Assembly (NCBI GenBank): GCA_020633315.1
Contig: JACKDV010000020.1
Location: forward strand, 105,730 to 169,729
DNA from: Myxococcales bacterium
GTDB taxonomy: Bacteria > Myxococcota_A > Polyangia > Nannocystales > Nannocystaceae
Reading direction: 5' to 3'
Length of the DNA stretch: 64,000 nt
Positions 1 through 8,306 of the stretch are shown in pieces (within the stretch, counting starts at the first letter, position 1; every line of letters starts with the position of its first letter). The notes under the pieces were generated by a model that saw nothing but the letters and a program-made list of their open reading frames with translations, did not search any database and had not been told where the DNA came from. The position numbers were made by a program, and so were the translations under genes.

Positions 1-143
1 GGCGAGCGCTCCACCGCATCACGCACCGCGGCGCCGAAGCGCTGCGCGATCGCCTCGGGATCATGACCGTCCCGCAGGGGCACCACCAGCAGCTGGCCGG
101 CCTTGGCAGCCGGCTCCTCCGTCGTCCATTCGATGTCCAACAT
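1..143 (-). CDS. N-terminal part of a truncated protein, window edge
   Basis: An open frame on the minus strand starts with ATG at 143 and runs off the left edge of the window, giving about 47 residues (start MLDIEWTTEEPAAKAGQLLV). The stretch QLLVVPL is hydrophobic and codon usage is typical of the window. It loosely resembles the N-terminal domain of M17 leucyl aminopeptidases, but the catalytic part lies outside the window, so I do not assign a function. The gene reads away from the histone-like gene, so 144-550 is a divergent control region. Confidence 0.45.
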   Translation of the reverse strand, partial: MLDIEWTTEEPAAKAGQLLVVPLRDGHDPEAIAQRFGAAVRDAVERS

Positions 144-550
144 CCTAGGTCCTCGCCGAAATTGCTCACCGATCGTGACTGTGCGCGCCATCCGCAGGGT
201 GCGGACGGGCCTGGTCGGGGCCGGTTTATTGCACACCCGAAGGCGTCCGGCCCAGGGTGCGCGCGGGGCTCCCGAGCACGGGCTCCACGCCGCGCCAGCA
301 CCGCGAGCCAAGGACGCGCCCTCGACGGACAACGAAATGAAATCACACGAGATTTCTGGGGTACGATATGTGGTTATATGTAGACTTAAACCTCACTCAT
401 AACTAGGCATCATGATCACTCACCTTCCCTAAATGATCATTCACCTTCGCGTAATTGCGTGACAATGATGCTTAATTATTGTTGACACGCGCTGATCGCG
501 TCCGTAAGGTCCGACCTACCGTTGCCCTTTTGAAGGAGGGTCCACACACG
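144..550. promoter_or_regulatory. Divergent intergenic region with AT-rich core and a 16-bp direct repeat
   Basis: This is 407 bases without a gene. Positions 330-490 are far more AT-rich than the surroundings. Two near-identical 16-mers, ATGATCACTCACCTTC (412-427) and ATGATCATTCACCTTC (433-448), share 15 of 16 bases and are spaced 21 bp start to start, two helical turns. They sit just upstream of the predicted -35 box of the histone-like gene, as expected for binding sites of a dimeric regulator on one DNA face. Which protein binds is unknown. Confidence 0.5.
482..510 (+). promoter_or_regulatory. Sigma-70-type promoter of the histone-like gene
   Basis: A perfect -35 hexamer TTGACA (482-487), a 17-bp spacer and a -10-like TAAGGT (505-510) precede the gene. 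A strong Shine-Dalgarno sequence, AAGGAGGG (533-540), lies 10 bases before the ATG at 551. This is the clearest housekeeping-type promoter in the window, consistent with a highly expressed structural protein. Confidence 0.6.
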
Positions 551-910
551 ATGCTCGACGCAGATAACACGGCTCAGCAGGCCGCCGGCGCGGCCACTCA
601 GGCCCGCAAGACCACCAAGAAGAAGGCCACCAAGAAGAAGGCCGCCAAGAAGAAGGCTGCCAAGAAGAAGGTCGCCAAGAAGGCGACCAAGAAGGCCGCC
701 AAGAAGGCGCCCAAGAAGGCCGCCAAGAAGAAGGCGACCAAGAAGGCCGCCAAGAAGAAGGCGACCAAGAAGGCCGCCAAGAAGAAGGCGACCAAGAAGG
801 CCACCAAGAAGAAGGCGGCCAAGAAGACCGCCAAGAAGGCGACCGCCAAGAAGACCGCCCAGAAGAAGGCGACCAAGAAGAAGGCCGCCAAGCGCAAGAC
901 CAAGAAGTAG
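551..910 (+). CDS. Histone H1-like lysine/alanine-rich DNA-binding protein
   Basis: 119 residues. A short acidic-neutral head (MLDADNTAQQAAGAATQARK, 1-20) is followed by about 95 residues made almost only of Lys, Ala and Thr in KKA/TKK/AAKK units, ending RKTKK. Such tails resemble eukaryotic histone H1 C-termini and bacterial H1-like proteins such as AlgP and Hc1, which bind and compact DNA through charge. There is no globular domain. The start is fixed by AAGGAGGG 10 bases upstream; an in-frame earlier start at 479 lies within the promoter. The repetitive codons (AAGAAGGCC units) make length variation between strains likely. Confidence 0.85.
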   Translation: MLDADNTAQQAAGAATQARKTTKKKATKKKAAKKKAAKKKVAKKATKKAAKKAPKKAAKKKATKKAAKKKATKKAAKKKATKKATKKKAAKKTAKKATAKKTAQKKATKKKAAKRKTKK

Positions 911-1325
911 CGCCTAGCGCACTTCGCGGATTGCGAAGCCTGCGCCGCCGCGGCCCTCTGGGACACGGCGGCGTAGCTACGTCTGGGGTCGGGCTCGATC
1001 CCGCGCGCGTCGACGAGCATGGAGCCGTGTGTGGCCACGAGCGTCGACGAGCGCAGCGAGCAGCGAAAACGCTCGAGCGTGCGACGACGAAGTCGAGCGT
1101 CGTCGCGCGCTCGAGCGGGATGGGGGTCGGCTCGGCGATGCGAGCTCGAGCGCGTGTCGTGATGGTGATGAGAGCGTGCGAGGACGGGAGCGCGCGCTTG
1201 GGTGATGCCGTGATCGATCGATCGACGGACGCGTGATCGCGATCGAGTCGAGCTCGTGACCGCTCACACAGTGTGATCGAGACGCCGAGGACGAGCCCTC
1301 GACGCGAGCGATGCTCTCGGCTCGC
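911..1325. other. Gene-free stretch rich in TCGAGC/CGATCG words
   Basis: 415 bases between two convergent genes. I see no convincing gene. Right after the histone-like stop is a small stem-loop, CTTCGC (922-927) pairing with GCGAAG (933-938), without a T-tract. From about 1060 to 1330 the sequence is crowded with TCGAGC, GTCGAC and CGATCG words and contains a perfect 13-bp palindrome TCACACAGTGTGA (1264-1276). Open frames here have no recognisable homology and poor codon pattern. Confidence 0.4.
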
Positions 1326-2078
1326 TCAGATCGCGAGCGCCTCGGCGAGCTGGCCGAGGTTGCCGCGAGCCCGCGGTCCTGCGAACACGATCGTCGCGTC
1401 GGGCTCGAGGTCGAGGTGGTCGAGCAGCTCGTCCACGTGACCGCCGTGGATCCCCCGCTTGGCCCCCGCTCCATCCACGCGCAGCCAGGCGCCCGCGGGC
1501 ACCAGCCCCTCGCGACCATCCTCGTGGATCGCCCGGCCGCCGGTGAACGCGGGCCACAGCAGCGTCGCGCCGCACTGCTTGGCGAGCGCGGCCGCGTCGA
1601 GCGGCTCCCACAGACCCTCGGGCTCCCAGATCACCCCCAGGCCCTCCGCCCGGCGGGCCTCCACGAAGGCACGGATGCGGCCGCGCCCCAGCGCGCCCGG
1701 GGTGACGCTCGGCGGGGTGCGCAGCACGATCGCGTCGGCCTCCATCGCCTCGGCGCACAGGCGGGTGACCTCCCACGCCTGCTCGGTCTGCGGGCTCCTC
1801 TGCAGGCCCCCGAACAGGTGAGGCGGTCCGCTGAGCGTGCGGGTGGTCCGCTCGCGCATGCGCTCCTCGGGGCCGTGGCTGACCAGGTGCCAGGCGTAGG
1901 GCACGAGGCGGGCCGAGGGGAACGCCCGCCGCAGCTGCGGCGCCCAGCGCTTGGCCGCGGCCGCTCGCGGCGGATCGAAGAGCGTGCGCTCGACCAGCAC
2001 GACGCCCACGCGCTCGTCCGGGGGCCGACGCGCCCGGGCATCGTGGGGAGACAGCAGCAGGCCGAGGGTGGCGGGCAT
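1326..2078 (-). CDS. DUF72 (YecE-like) family protein
   Basis: 250 residues. The order of elements matches DUF72 TIM-barrel proteins: an aromatic LVPYAWHLVSHGPEE segment near residue 58, the central EADAIVLRTPPSVTPG (about 112-127), which is the counterpart of the conserved LQ(F/T)PPS strand, and a following VIWEPEGLWEP that corresponds to the ExRxxSW region. The function of DUF72 is not established. The first third is divergent, so this is a distant member. It ends convergent to the histone-like gene and is divergent from blaI. No good Shine-Dalgarno sequence is visible before the ATG at 2078. Confidence 0.6.
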   Translation of the reverse strand: MPATLGLLLSPHDARARRPPDERVGVVLVERTLFDPPRAAAAKRWAPQLRRAFPSARLVPYAWHLVSHGPEERMRERTTRTLSGPPHLFGGLQRSPQTEQAWEVTRLCAEAMEADAIVLRTPPSVTPGALGRGRIRAFVEARRAEGLGVIWEPEGLWEPLDAAALAKQCGATLLWPAFTGGRAIHEDGREGLVPAGAWLRVDGAGAKRGIHGGHVDELLDHLDLEPDATIVFAGPRARGNLGQLAEALAI

Positions 2079-2195
2079 GAGGCGGGGACCCTAGGTCCGC
2101 CCTCCTGACTTTGGCAAGCCAGGTGAAACCCGGGCCGCCTCCCCGCGCTCGCAACGAGCACCCCGAATTCCCGCACATTTGGTCCTTGCAGATCA

Positions 2196-2223
2196 ACTAC
2201 CATGGTAGTACTAACACGGTAGT
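2196..2223. promoter_or_regulatory. Tandem BlaI/MecI-type operator overlapping the blaI start region
   Basis: Two abutting 14-bp dyads, ACTACCATGGTAGT (2196-2209, perfect) and ACTAACACGGTAGT (2210-2223, imperfect), together span 28 bp and end one base before the ATG at 2225. The ACTAC/GTAGT arms match the half-sites known for BlaI/MecI repressors (TACTACATATGTAGTA-like). There is no room for a Shine-Dalgarno sequence, so the transcript is probably leaderless or nearly so, and a bound repressor would cover the start of transcription. Confidence 0.75.
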
Positions 2224-2224
2224 C

Positions 2225-2611
2225 ATGTCGTCTGGCCACCTGGGAAAGCTCCAGCTCGCGATCATGCGGGTGCTCTGGTCCGATGGTGAGAGCACGGTGG
2301 CCGAGGTCCATCGAGCGCTCGAGCCATCCCACGGCCTGGCCCCCACCACCATCGCCACCATGCTCAAGAAGATGGAGGCCAAGGGGGTGGTGTCGCACCG
2401 CACCGAGGGGCGTCGCTTCATCTACGGCCCCACGGTCAGCGAGGTCGCGGTCACGCGCTCGATGGTGGCCGACCTCAAGGAGCGCCTGTTCGGCGGCAGC
2501 GCGGCGGCCCTGGTGAGCCACCTGCTCGAGTCGCACGACGTCGACGGCGACGAGCTGGCCGAGCTGCGCGAGCAGCTCGAGCAGACCCAGCGCGATCAAG
2601 GAGGCGAGTGA
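2225..2611 (+). CDS. blaI: BlaI/MecI/CopY family transcriptional repressor
   Basis: 128 residues, the usual size of the family. A winged helix spans about 8-75, with LQLAIMRVLW, the recognition helix region GLAPTTIATMLKKMEAKG, and wing VSHRTEGRRFIYGPTVS. The C-terminal dimerisation helix region follows (FGGSAAALVSHLLES). The family represses its own gene and a downstream sensor until a partner M56 protease cleaves or inactivates it. Here the stop overlaps the ATG of the M56 gene (TGATG at 2609-2613), so the pair is translationally coupled. ATG 2225 is chosen because the HTH begins immediately and the upstream frame runs through the operator. Confidence 0.92.
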   Translation: MSSGHLGKLQLAIMRVLWSDGESTVAEVHRALEPSHGLAPTTIATMLKKMEAKGVVSHRTEGRRFIYGPTVSEVAVTRSMVADLKERLFGGSAAALVSHLLESHDVDGDELAELREQLEQTQRDQGGE

Positions 2612-4986
2612 TGGAGACCCTGGTGCTCGCGTGGATCGTCACCTACCTGCTGCACAGCACGATCCTCGTGCTGGGCGCGTGGCTGCTCGAGCGTCGCTGG
2701 GCCGATCGACCCGAGCGCATGAGCGGCGTGTGGAAGACGGCGCTGGTCGGTGGCCTGCTCACCGCGTCGCTGCAGATCGGCCTGGGCGTGACGCCGGCGG
2801 CCGGGCAGTGGGCGCTCGACTCGAGCTCCGTCCCACCATCGGGTCGTGAGCCCACGGCGGGCACGGCTGCCCTTCCCGTGCCCGCCGTGGCGCTCGTTCC
2901 CGCCGCCACGACGAGCGAGGTGCCGGTGCTCGCCTCGTGGCCGCCGCCCGAGAGCGCGCGGCTGCTCGCGCCGATGGATCCCCCGGCGGCGGTGCTCGCC
3001 CCCGTGGAGCCCGCGACCGCCGAGCGGCACGAGCCCGCGCCGGTCCCCGCCGTGCTGGCGAGCACCACCGAGCCCGAGCCGACCGCCGAGGGGTCGTCGC
3101 TGCGCCGCGGCCTGCTGGGCGTGCTGGGCCTGGGCGCGCTGCTGGGCCTGCTGTCGGTGCTGTCGGCCTACGTGGCCCTGCGCCGCGAGCTGCGAGGCCG
3201 CCGAGCGCTGCACGAGGGCTCGCTGCCCGCCCTGCTCGAGGCGCTGCGTCGTCGGGCCGCCCGCGTGCGTCCGGTGCCGCTGACCGAGGCCCCGCGCGTG
3301 CAGGTGCCGATGGCGATCGGCGTGGCTCGCCCCGAGATCGTGGTGCCCCCGCGCATCGCGGCCGAGCTCTCCGAGGCCCACCAGGAGAGCCTGCTCGCCC
3401 ACGAGCTGGCCCACGTGCTGCGTCGCGATCCCGCGTGGCGGCTGCTGGCGCTGTGCATCGAGCGGGTGCTGTTCTTCCAGCCGCTCAATCGCCTCGCCTC
3501 GCGCCGGCTGTCGCAGGCCGCCGAGTACCTGTGCGACGACTGGGCCGCCCGCCACACCCGTCGGCCGCTGGCGCTGGCGAGCTGCCTGACCGAGATCGCC
3601 ACCTGGGTCGCATCGCCCGCTCCGGTGGCCGCCACCATGGCCGGTCCGCGCTCGATCCTCGGACGCCGGGTGCAGCGGCTGCTGCGGCCCGCGACCGAGC
3701 AGGGCCGCCCGCGCTGGCTGGCCGTGGCGCTGGTGCTGCCGCTGCTGGCGGTGGTGCTGATCGCTCCGGGGGCGTCCACCCAGGCGCGGGCGGGGCAGGA
3801 CGAGCGCGCCACGATCGTCTTCGTGGACGAGCACGGCCGTCGACACGAGCTCCAGGCCGGCGAGGGCGAGGTGGTGGTGATCGGCGAGGACGGCGAGCCC
3901 GAGGTGGTGGGCCGCGACGACGAGCGTCCGGCCGCCTCGCGCCGCGCGGCCCGTCGCGACGAGCGAGCGCAGGCGCGGGCCAACGACCGGGCGCGTCGGC
4001 AGGCCCGCAAGGAGCTGCGCAAGGCCTTCCGCGAGGCCTCGCGGCGGGGCGAGCCGGTGCCCTCCGACCGGGAGGTGCAGGCGATCCTCGATCGCGCGGC
4101 TCCCGATCGCTCGCAGGCCTCGGCCCGCGATGGCCACCTGCGCCTGCACCTGGTGGTGCCCGGGCAGCTCGAGGTGCACGGCGAGCTGCCGATGGAGCAG
4201 CTCGAGGCGCTGGAGGGGCTCGAGCTCGAAGGACTCGAAGGACTCGAGATGCTCGAAGGTCTCGAGGAGCTGCAGGAGCTCGAGCAAGAGCTCGGCCCGG
4301 TGCTCGAGATGCTCGAGGGTCTCGAAGGCGGCGACCTCGACCTGGTGCTGCGTCACGAGGACGGCGAGACCTCGGTGCATGGGATGCGCGGGGGCGAGCC
4401 GTCCCGAGCCCGCCGCCGCTGGGCGCCGCGGGCCCCGACCCCGCCCACCCCGCCTCTCGACACCGAGGCCCGGCAGCGCCAGCAGCAGGCCCAGGCTCGC
4501 CTCCACGCCGCGCTTCGTCGCAAGGCCGAGGCCGAGGCCCGCCTGCAGCGCGAGCACACACGAGAGGCGCTCACGCGTCGCCAGCAGGAGCACGAGCGCG
4601 CGCGCGAGCGGGCCCGCCAGCAGGCCGCCCACGAGCTCGAGCGGCACCGCGAGGAGGCGGAGCACGATCGGCTGCGGTGGGAGCAGGAGCAGGAGCGTGA
4701 CGCCCGTCAGCGCCTGCGGCAGACCGAGCGAGAGCGAGAGCGCACCCGTCGTCGGCTCGAGCACCAGCCGCCGCGCTGGCCGGAGGGCACGGCCCCGGCC
4801 GTCCCCTCCGTCCCCGACGCCCCCTACGTGCTGCGACGCGTGCCCGCTCCGCCTGCTCCACCGGCGGCCGTTGCTCCCACCGCGCCCACCCTCCGGGTAC
4901 GGACCGCGCCTGCGGCCGTCGCTCGCGTCCCGTCACCGCCGCCCTCACCCGAGGCCCCGGTGGTGTGGGTCTCGCATCCCGGCTGA
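2611..4986 (+). CDS. M56 family (BlaR1-like) membrane metalloprotease with long charged tail
   Basis: 791 residues. Membrane segments lie near 4-26, 165-193 and 370-388. The zinc site HELAH is at 264-268, followed by a downstream AAEYLCDDWAA segment around 302-312, the expected position of the third ligand. That is the BlaR1/MecR1 protease layout, but the penicillin-binding sensor domain is absent. Instead the roughly 400-residue region after the last membrane segment holds an acidic stretch, a Leu-Glu/Gly repeat (about 530-577, mostly LEGLE units), an Arg/Glu/Gln-rich predicted coiled coil (about 615-720) and a Pro-rich end. By analogy the protease would inactivate BlaI on a signal; what it senses is unknown. 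The TGATG overlap couples it to blaI, and the next gene is a secreted PDZ protein. Confidence 0.85.
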   Translation: METLVLAWIVTYLLHSTILVLGAWLLERRWADRPERMSGVWKTALVGGLLTASLQIGLGVTPAAGQWALDSSSVPPSGREPTAGTAALPVPAVALVPAATTSEVPVLASWPPPESARLLAPMDPPAAVLAPVEPATAERHEPAPVPAVLASTTEPEPTAEGSSLRRGLLGVLGLGALLGLLSVLSAYVALRRELRGRRALHEGSLPALLEALRRRAARVRPVPLTEAPRVQVPMAIGVARPEIVVPPRIAAELSEAHQESLLAHELAHVLRRDPAWRLLALCIERVLFFQPLNRLASRRLSQAAEYLCDDWAARHTRRPLALASCLTEIATWVASPAPVAATMAGPRSILGRRVQRLLRPATEQGRPRWLAVALVLPLLAVVLIAPGASTQARAGQDERATIVFVDEHGRRHELQAGEGEVVVIGEDGEPEVVGRDDERPAASRRAARRDERAQARANDRARRQARKELRKAFREASRRGEPVPSDREVQAILDRAAPDRSQASARDGHLRLHLVVPGQLEVHGELPMEQLEALEGLELEGLEGLEMLEGLEELQELEQELGPVLEMLEGLEGGDLDLVLRHEDGETSVHGMRGGEPSRARRRWAPRAPTPPTPPLDTEARQRQQQAQARLHAALRRKAEAEARLQREHTREALTRRQQEHERARERARQQAAHELERHREEAEHDRLRWEQEQERDARQRLRQTERERERTRRRLEHQPPRWPEGTAPAVPSVPDAPYVLRRVPAPPAPPAAVAPTAPTLRVRTAPAAVARVPSPPPSPEAPVVWVSHPG

Positions 4987-5093
4987 GCCCGCGCTCGCCC
5001 CATCTCCCCTTCGTTCCCTTCGATCCCGAGCGGGCCGTCGTCCCGCCCTCGGGGCGGCGTCGCTCGCCCCGTGACCCAAGCAAGGAGGCAATC

Positions 5094-6074
5094 ATGAAGA
5101 CTCCCATCCCGTCCCTCATCGCCGCGGGCCTGTTCCTGCTCGGACCGACCATCGCCTGGGCCGAGCCCCCGGCTCCCCCCGCTCCCCCGATCGTCCCCGT
5201 CGCGGGCGAGCTCGCCGCTCCTGCACCGCCCGCGCCGCCCGGCGCTCGGGGCAGGGCCCCGGCCGCTCCCCCTGCTCCCCCGACCATCCCCGCCGTAGGG
5301 CGGGTCGCCCCGGCGCCTCCGTCTCCGCCCGTGGTGCTGGCCGCAGCAACCCACCCCGCTCCACCCATCGCTCCGGTGCCGCCCGTCGCCGCCGTCCATC
5401 CCGAGGGTCACCCGCGCGTGCTGTGGGCCACCGGCGGCGACGAGCCCCGCCTGGGCACGCAGGTGAGCTCCATGTCGCCCGAGCTGCGGGACTTCTTCGG
5501 GGCGCCCTCCGACGCGGGCATCCTCGTGCAGCGAGTCGAGCCGGGCAGCGCGGCCGAGGCGGCCAAGGTGAAGGTGGGCGACGTGCTGGTGTCGCTCGGC
5601 GGCCACCCCATCACCCGGGCCTCCGACGTCCGCGAGGCCCTCGCGGCCCGCGAGGCCGACGAGGTGGAGGTGGTGGTGATCCGCAAGGGCAAGCGCAAGA
5701 CCCTGCGTGCCTCCCTGCCCCGCACGGGCGGCTCTCCCAGAGCCTCGGGACCAGGCGGGCCCGGGATGCCGGCGATGCCATCGATGCCTCCGATGCCGAC
5801 CTTCCCGGAGATCCCCCCCATCGAGCTGCCGCCCGAGGTCCAGCAGCACCTCGACCCGCAGCAGCGCGAGGCGATCGAGCGCGAGCTGTCCGAGGCCCGC
5901 GAGCGGCTCCGCGAGGCGGAGCGCCAGCTCCAGCAGCAGTGGCCCACCAACGACCCCCCGCATGCCCGCCCTCCCGAGCCGCCTCGCCCCCAGGCCGCAC
6001 CCAAGGGCGAGACGAGGACCAAGCCCCGCAAGCCCGGCCGGCGCGATCGCAAGGCGTCGCGCTCGGCCGACTGA
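5094..6074 (+). CDS. Secreted Pro-rich PDZ-domain protein
   Basis: 326 residues, start fixed by AAGGAGG eight bases upstream of the ATG. A signal peptide (1-23, ending AWA-EPP) is followed by a very Pro/Ala-rich linker (24-105), then a PDZ domain (about 118-202, with DAGILVQRVEPGSAAEAAKV, VGDVLVSLGG and a KRKTL strand). A Gly/Met/Pro linker and a basic, partly coiled-coil C-terminus follow. There is no protease domain, unlike DegP/HtrA. PDZ domains bind C-terminal peptides, so it may present or recognise extracytoplasmic ligands. The gene lies 107 bp behind the M56 gene in the same direction, suggesting one operon with blaI. Confidence 0.8.
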   Translation: MKTPIPSLIAAGLFLLGPTIAWAEPPAPPAPPIVPVAGELAAPAPPAPPGARGRAPAAPPAPPTIPAVGRVAPAPPSPPVVLAAATHPAPPIAPVPPVAAVHPEGHPRVLWATGGDEPRLGTQVSSMSPELRDFFGAPSDAGILVQRVEPGSAAEAAKVKVGDVLVSLGGHPITRASDVREALAAREADEVEVVVIRKGKRKTLRASLPRTGGSPRASGPGGPGMPAMPSMPPMPTFPEIPPIELPPEVQQHLDPQQREAIERELSEARERLREAERQLQQQWPTNDPPHARPPEPPRPQAAPKGETRTKPRKPGRRDRKASRSAD

Positions 6075-6083
6075 GGCGCGCGC

Positions 6084-7778
6084 CTACCCGCGCGGATCGG
6101 GCTTGCAGATCCCGCCGCCCTCGATCTGCGCGTTGGTGCGGAAGGTGTTGAGCACGTCCCAGTTGTTCACCGGCGTCTGTGGGATCGTGGAATCCTCGCG
6201 CACGTTGGTCACGTAGTACGCGTGCTGGTTCCAGATCCGCCGCGCCTGGATCCACCGGTCCTCGGCGTCGCGGATCACCTGCAGCGCCGGGGCGTTGCTG
6301 TACGAGACCACGAGGATCTCGGCCGAGCCGTCGTTGTCGACGTCGGCGACCACCGGGTACTCGCTCAGCGTCGGGCTGCCCCGCGGCTGCTGCAGGAGCT
6401 GCATGCCGGTCTGCCCGTCGTAGATGCGGAAGAACTGCTCGTCGGCGTACATCGCCTCGGCCACGCCGTCGCCCAGGAAGTCGAAGGCGGTGCCGCCGGC
6501 GGCCCCCGAGAAGTCGGCCACCACCGCCTGCCACAGCACGTCGGCGGCGTTGGGGCCCTCGTACACCGCGTAGGCCGACTGCGACGAGCTGGCCCACTCC
6601 GACACGTTGTCGCCGTCGAAGTCGTGGATGGTGCCGGGCCGCTGCCACACCAGGTAGGCGCCCGCGGACACCCCGGTGGGCGTGACCGGGCCCCACTTGA
6701 TCGCCCCGGTGTGCTCGAGCATCCACAGGCCCTGGCCCGAGGTCACGAACACCTCGGGCTGCGGGTCGGCGTCGAGGTTGCCGATCTGCGGGATCGACTG
6801 CGAGGTGATCGTGGGGTAGTTCTCGTAGTAGACCGAGCCGTCGTGGTGGTACGCGGAGTGACCGGTGACCACCTCGAGGTCGCCGTCCCCGTCGAGGTCG
6901 GCCGCGGTGGTGGCCTCGAGCTCGCCCGGCGTGGGGTTGGTCTGCGACCACAGCAGGTTGCCCTGGTGATCGTAGACCTCGTGGTTGAACACGATCTCCG
7001 CGTCACCGTCGGCGTCGAGGTCGTGGATCGCCACCGCCCCCGACTGCCGCTGGAACTGGCTGGCCGCGGCGCCGTCGGTGGTGTTGGTCCACTTGACGGT
7101 GCCGTCGTGCTCGAAGGCCTTCATGCGGAACACGCTGCCGTCGAGCCACGCGGTCACGATCTCGGGCAGGCCGTCGCCATCGATGTCCCCGAAGGCCGGG
7201 TTGGTGCAGCACGACACCCCCTCGGAGGGCGGGATGGTGAAGTGCACCGCCCCGGTCTCGCCGTCGAGCAGGTGCACGTTGCAGGTGGTGCTGTAGCTGA
7301 TGTTGGTGTTCGACACGAGCACCACGTCGGGCACGTCGCACAGGTCGATCGTCCCGTTGCCGTCGTCGTCGGTGAAGTTGCCCACCAGGGGGATCACCCA
7401 GCTGCGCTCGCCGTTGTCGTAGCTCCACTGCAGGTCGGGGCTGAAGCTGTCGGCGGGGGCCTCGTTGGAGCAGTCGCCCACCGCGTTCATGTCGTCGTTG
7501 ACCGAGCACACGTCCACCATGGGGACGTCGGGGACCGTGCCCACGTCGAAGATCGGCGGGCCGTCGTCCACACCGGTGGCCGAGTCGGCGCTGGCGGTGG
7601 ACGAGCCGGTCTCGCCGTGGCCCGTGCCCTGGCTCGTGGCGTCGTCGCCCGCCGTCGTCCCGTCGGCCGAGGTCCCCGGGAGCGTGGCCACCCCCGTCGT
7701 CGTCGGCTCGGCCTCGCCGTCGTCCCCCGTGCAGGCGACGAGGCTCGTCACCAGGATCCATCGTGCTCGTCCCGCCAT
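6084..7778 (-). CDS. FG-GAP/VCBS-repeat lipoprotein
   Basis: 564 residues. Residues 1-14 form a lipoprotein signal (ILVTSLVAC), followed by a Thr/Ser/Gly/Asp-rich linker to about residue 75. The body carries repeated calcium-binding loops of the FG-GAP/VCBS type: DIDGDGLPEI, DLDADGDAEI, DLDGDGDLEV, DFDGDNVSEW, DVDNDGSAEI. These make a beta-propeller, here predicted on the outside of the cell. The C-terminal region (RRIWNQHAYYVTNVREDSTIP) is typical of large myxobacterial and planctomycetal surface proteins. ATG 7778 is preferred over an earlier frame start because GAGGTGACG precedes it and the lipobox then falls at residue 14. It is convergent with the PDZ gene (9-bp gap). Confidence 0.85.
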   Translation of the reverse strand: MAGRARWILVTSLVACTGDDGEAEPTTTGVATLPGTSADGTTAGDDATSQGTGHGETGSSTASADSATGVDDGPPIFDVGTVPDVPMVDVCSVNDDMNAVGDCSNEAPADSFSPDLQWSYDNGERSWVIPLVGNFTDDDGNGTIDLCDVPDVVLVSNTNISYSTTCNVHLLDGETGAVHFTIPPSEGVSCCTNPAFGDIDGDGLPEIVTAWLDGSVFRMKAFEHDGTVKWTNTTDGAAASQFQRQSGAVAIHDLDADGDAEIVFNHEVYDHQGNLLWSQTNPTPGELEATTAADLDGDGDLEVVTGHSAYHHDGSVYYENYPTITSQSIPQIGNLDADPQPEVFVTSGQGLWMLEHTGAIKWGPVTPTGVSAGAYLVWQRPGTIHDFDGDNVSEWASSSQSAYAVYEGPNAADVLWQAVVADFSGAAGGTAFDFLGDGVAEAMYADEQFFRIYDGQTGMQLLQQPRGSPTLSEYPVVADVDNDGSAEILVVSYSNAPALQVIRDAEDRWIQARRIWNQHAYYVTNVREDSTIPQTPVNNWDVLNTFRTNAQIEGGGICKPDPRG

Positions 7779-7883
7779 CGTCACCTCGGCCTCGAGTCTA
7801 CCCGAGGCGCGGGCGGGGTTTGGTGGCAAAGCGGAGCCCCGGCGACCGAAAGCGCTCGGCCCGGGCCGCTCGGGCCGAGTAAC

Positions 7884-8306
7884 TCAGGTGGGCCGCGGCA
7901 CCGCCAGGATCGCCCGACCGCCCTCGTCGCTGCACTCCTCGATCGAGGCCTTCACCACGAAGGGGCGCCACGACTCGTTGAAGCGCAGCAGGTCCTCCAC
8001 CTCGCGCGCCGCGAGCCCCTGCTGGCGCAGCGCGTCGGCGAACAGCTCGTGCCGCAGGTCGAACAGCTCGTCGGTGATGAGCATGTGGGCATGCTCGTCG
8101 CGGAGGAAGCGACCGTGCATGGTGAAGAAGGTGGGGTCGTCCCACGCCATCTGGATGAAGCGCACCAGCTTGGCCTCCTGCCGCGCCTGGTCCACCCCCC
8201 CGAAGAACGGGCCGAGCCAGGGGTGGGCATAGATCGCGTCGTAGAAGCGACGCGCGGCGGCCAGCAGCACCTCCTCGCTCGGCAGCGGGCCCGGGTCCTC
8301 GCTCAC
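7884..8306 (-). CDS. Truncated haemoglobin family protein
   Basis: 140 residues. The globin signature includes RRFYDAIYAHPWLGPFFGGV (helix B-E region), the segment AKLVRFIQMAW, then FTMHGRFLRDEHAHMLITDE, in which the His of the AHM segment is at the expected proximal (F8) haem-ligand position, and a final LLRFNESWRPFVV helix. Truncated globins bind O2, NO or other small ligands. The start is GTG 8306, overlapping the stop of the thioredoxin gene as GTGA, so the two are coupled. This suggests a redox or nitrosative-stress pair, though it is not diagnostic. Confidence 0.82.
   Translation of the reverse strand: MSEDPGPLPSEEVLLAAARRFYDAIYAHPWLGPFFGGVDQARQEAKLVRFIQMAWDDPTFFTMHGRFLRDEHAHMLITDELFDLRHELFADALRQQGLAAREVEDLLRFNESWRPFVVKASIEECSDEGGRAILAVPRPT

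Noticed and set aside
598..1038. Phe/Leu/Ala-rich frame opposite the histone-like gene, seemingly a membrane protein
   Set aside because: It is only the complement of Lys/Ala codons (AAG/GCC gives CTT/GGC); there is no start signal or family.
2596..4764. 722-residue open frame on the minus strand opposite the M56 gene
   Set aside because: Composition is a Gly/Arg/His/Leu-rich mirror of a GC-biased gene with no domain; the plus strand carries the HELAH protease.
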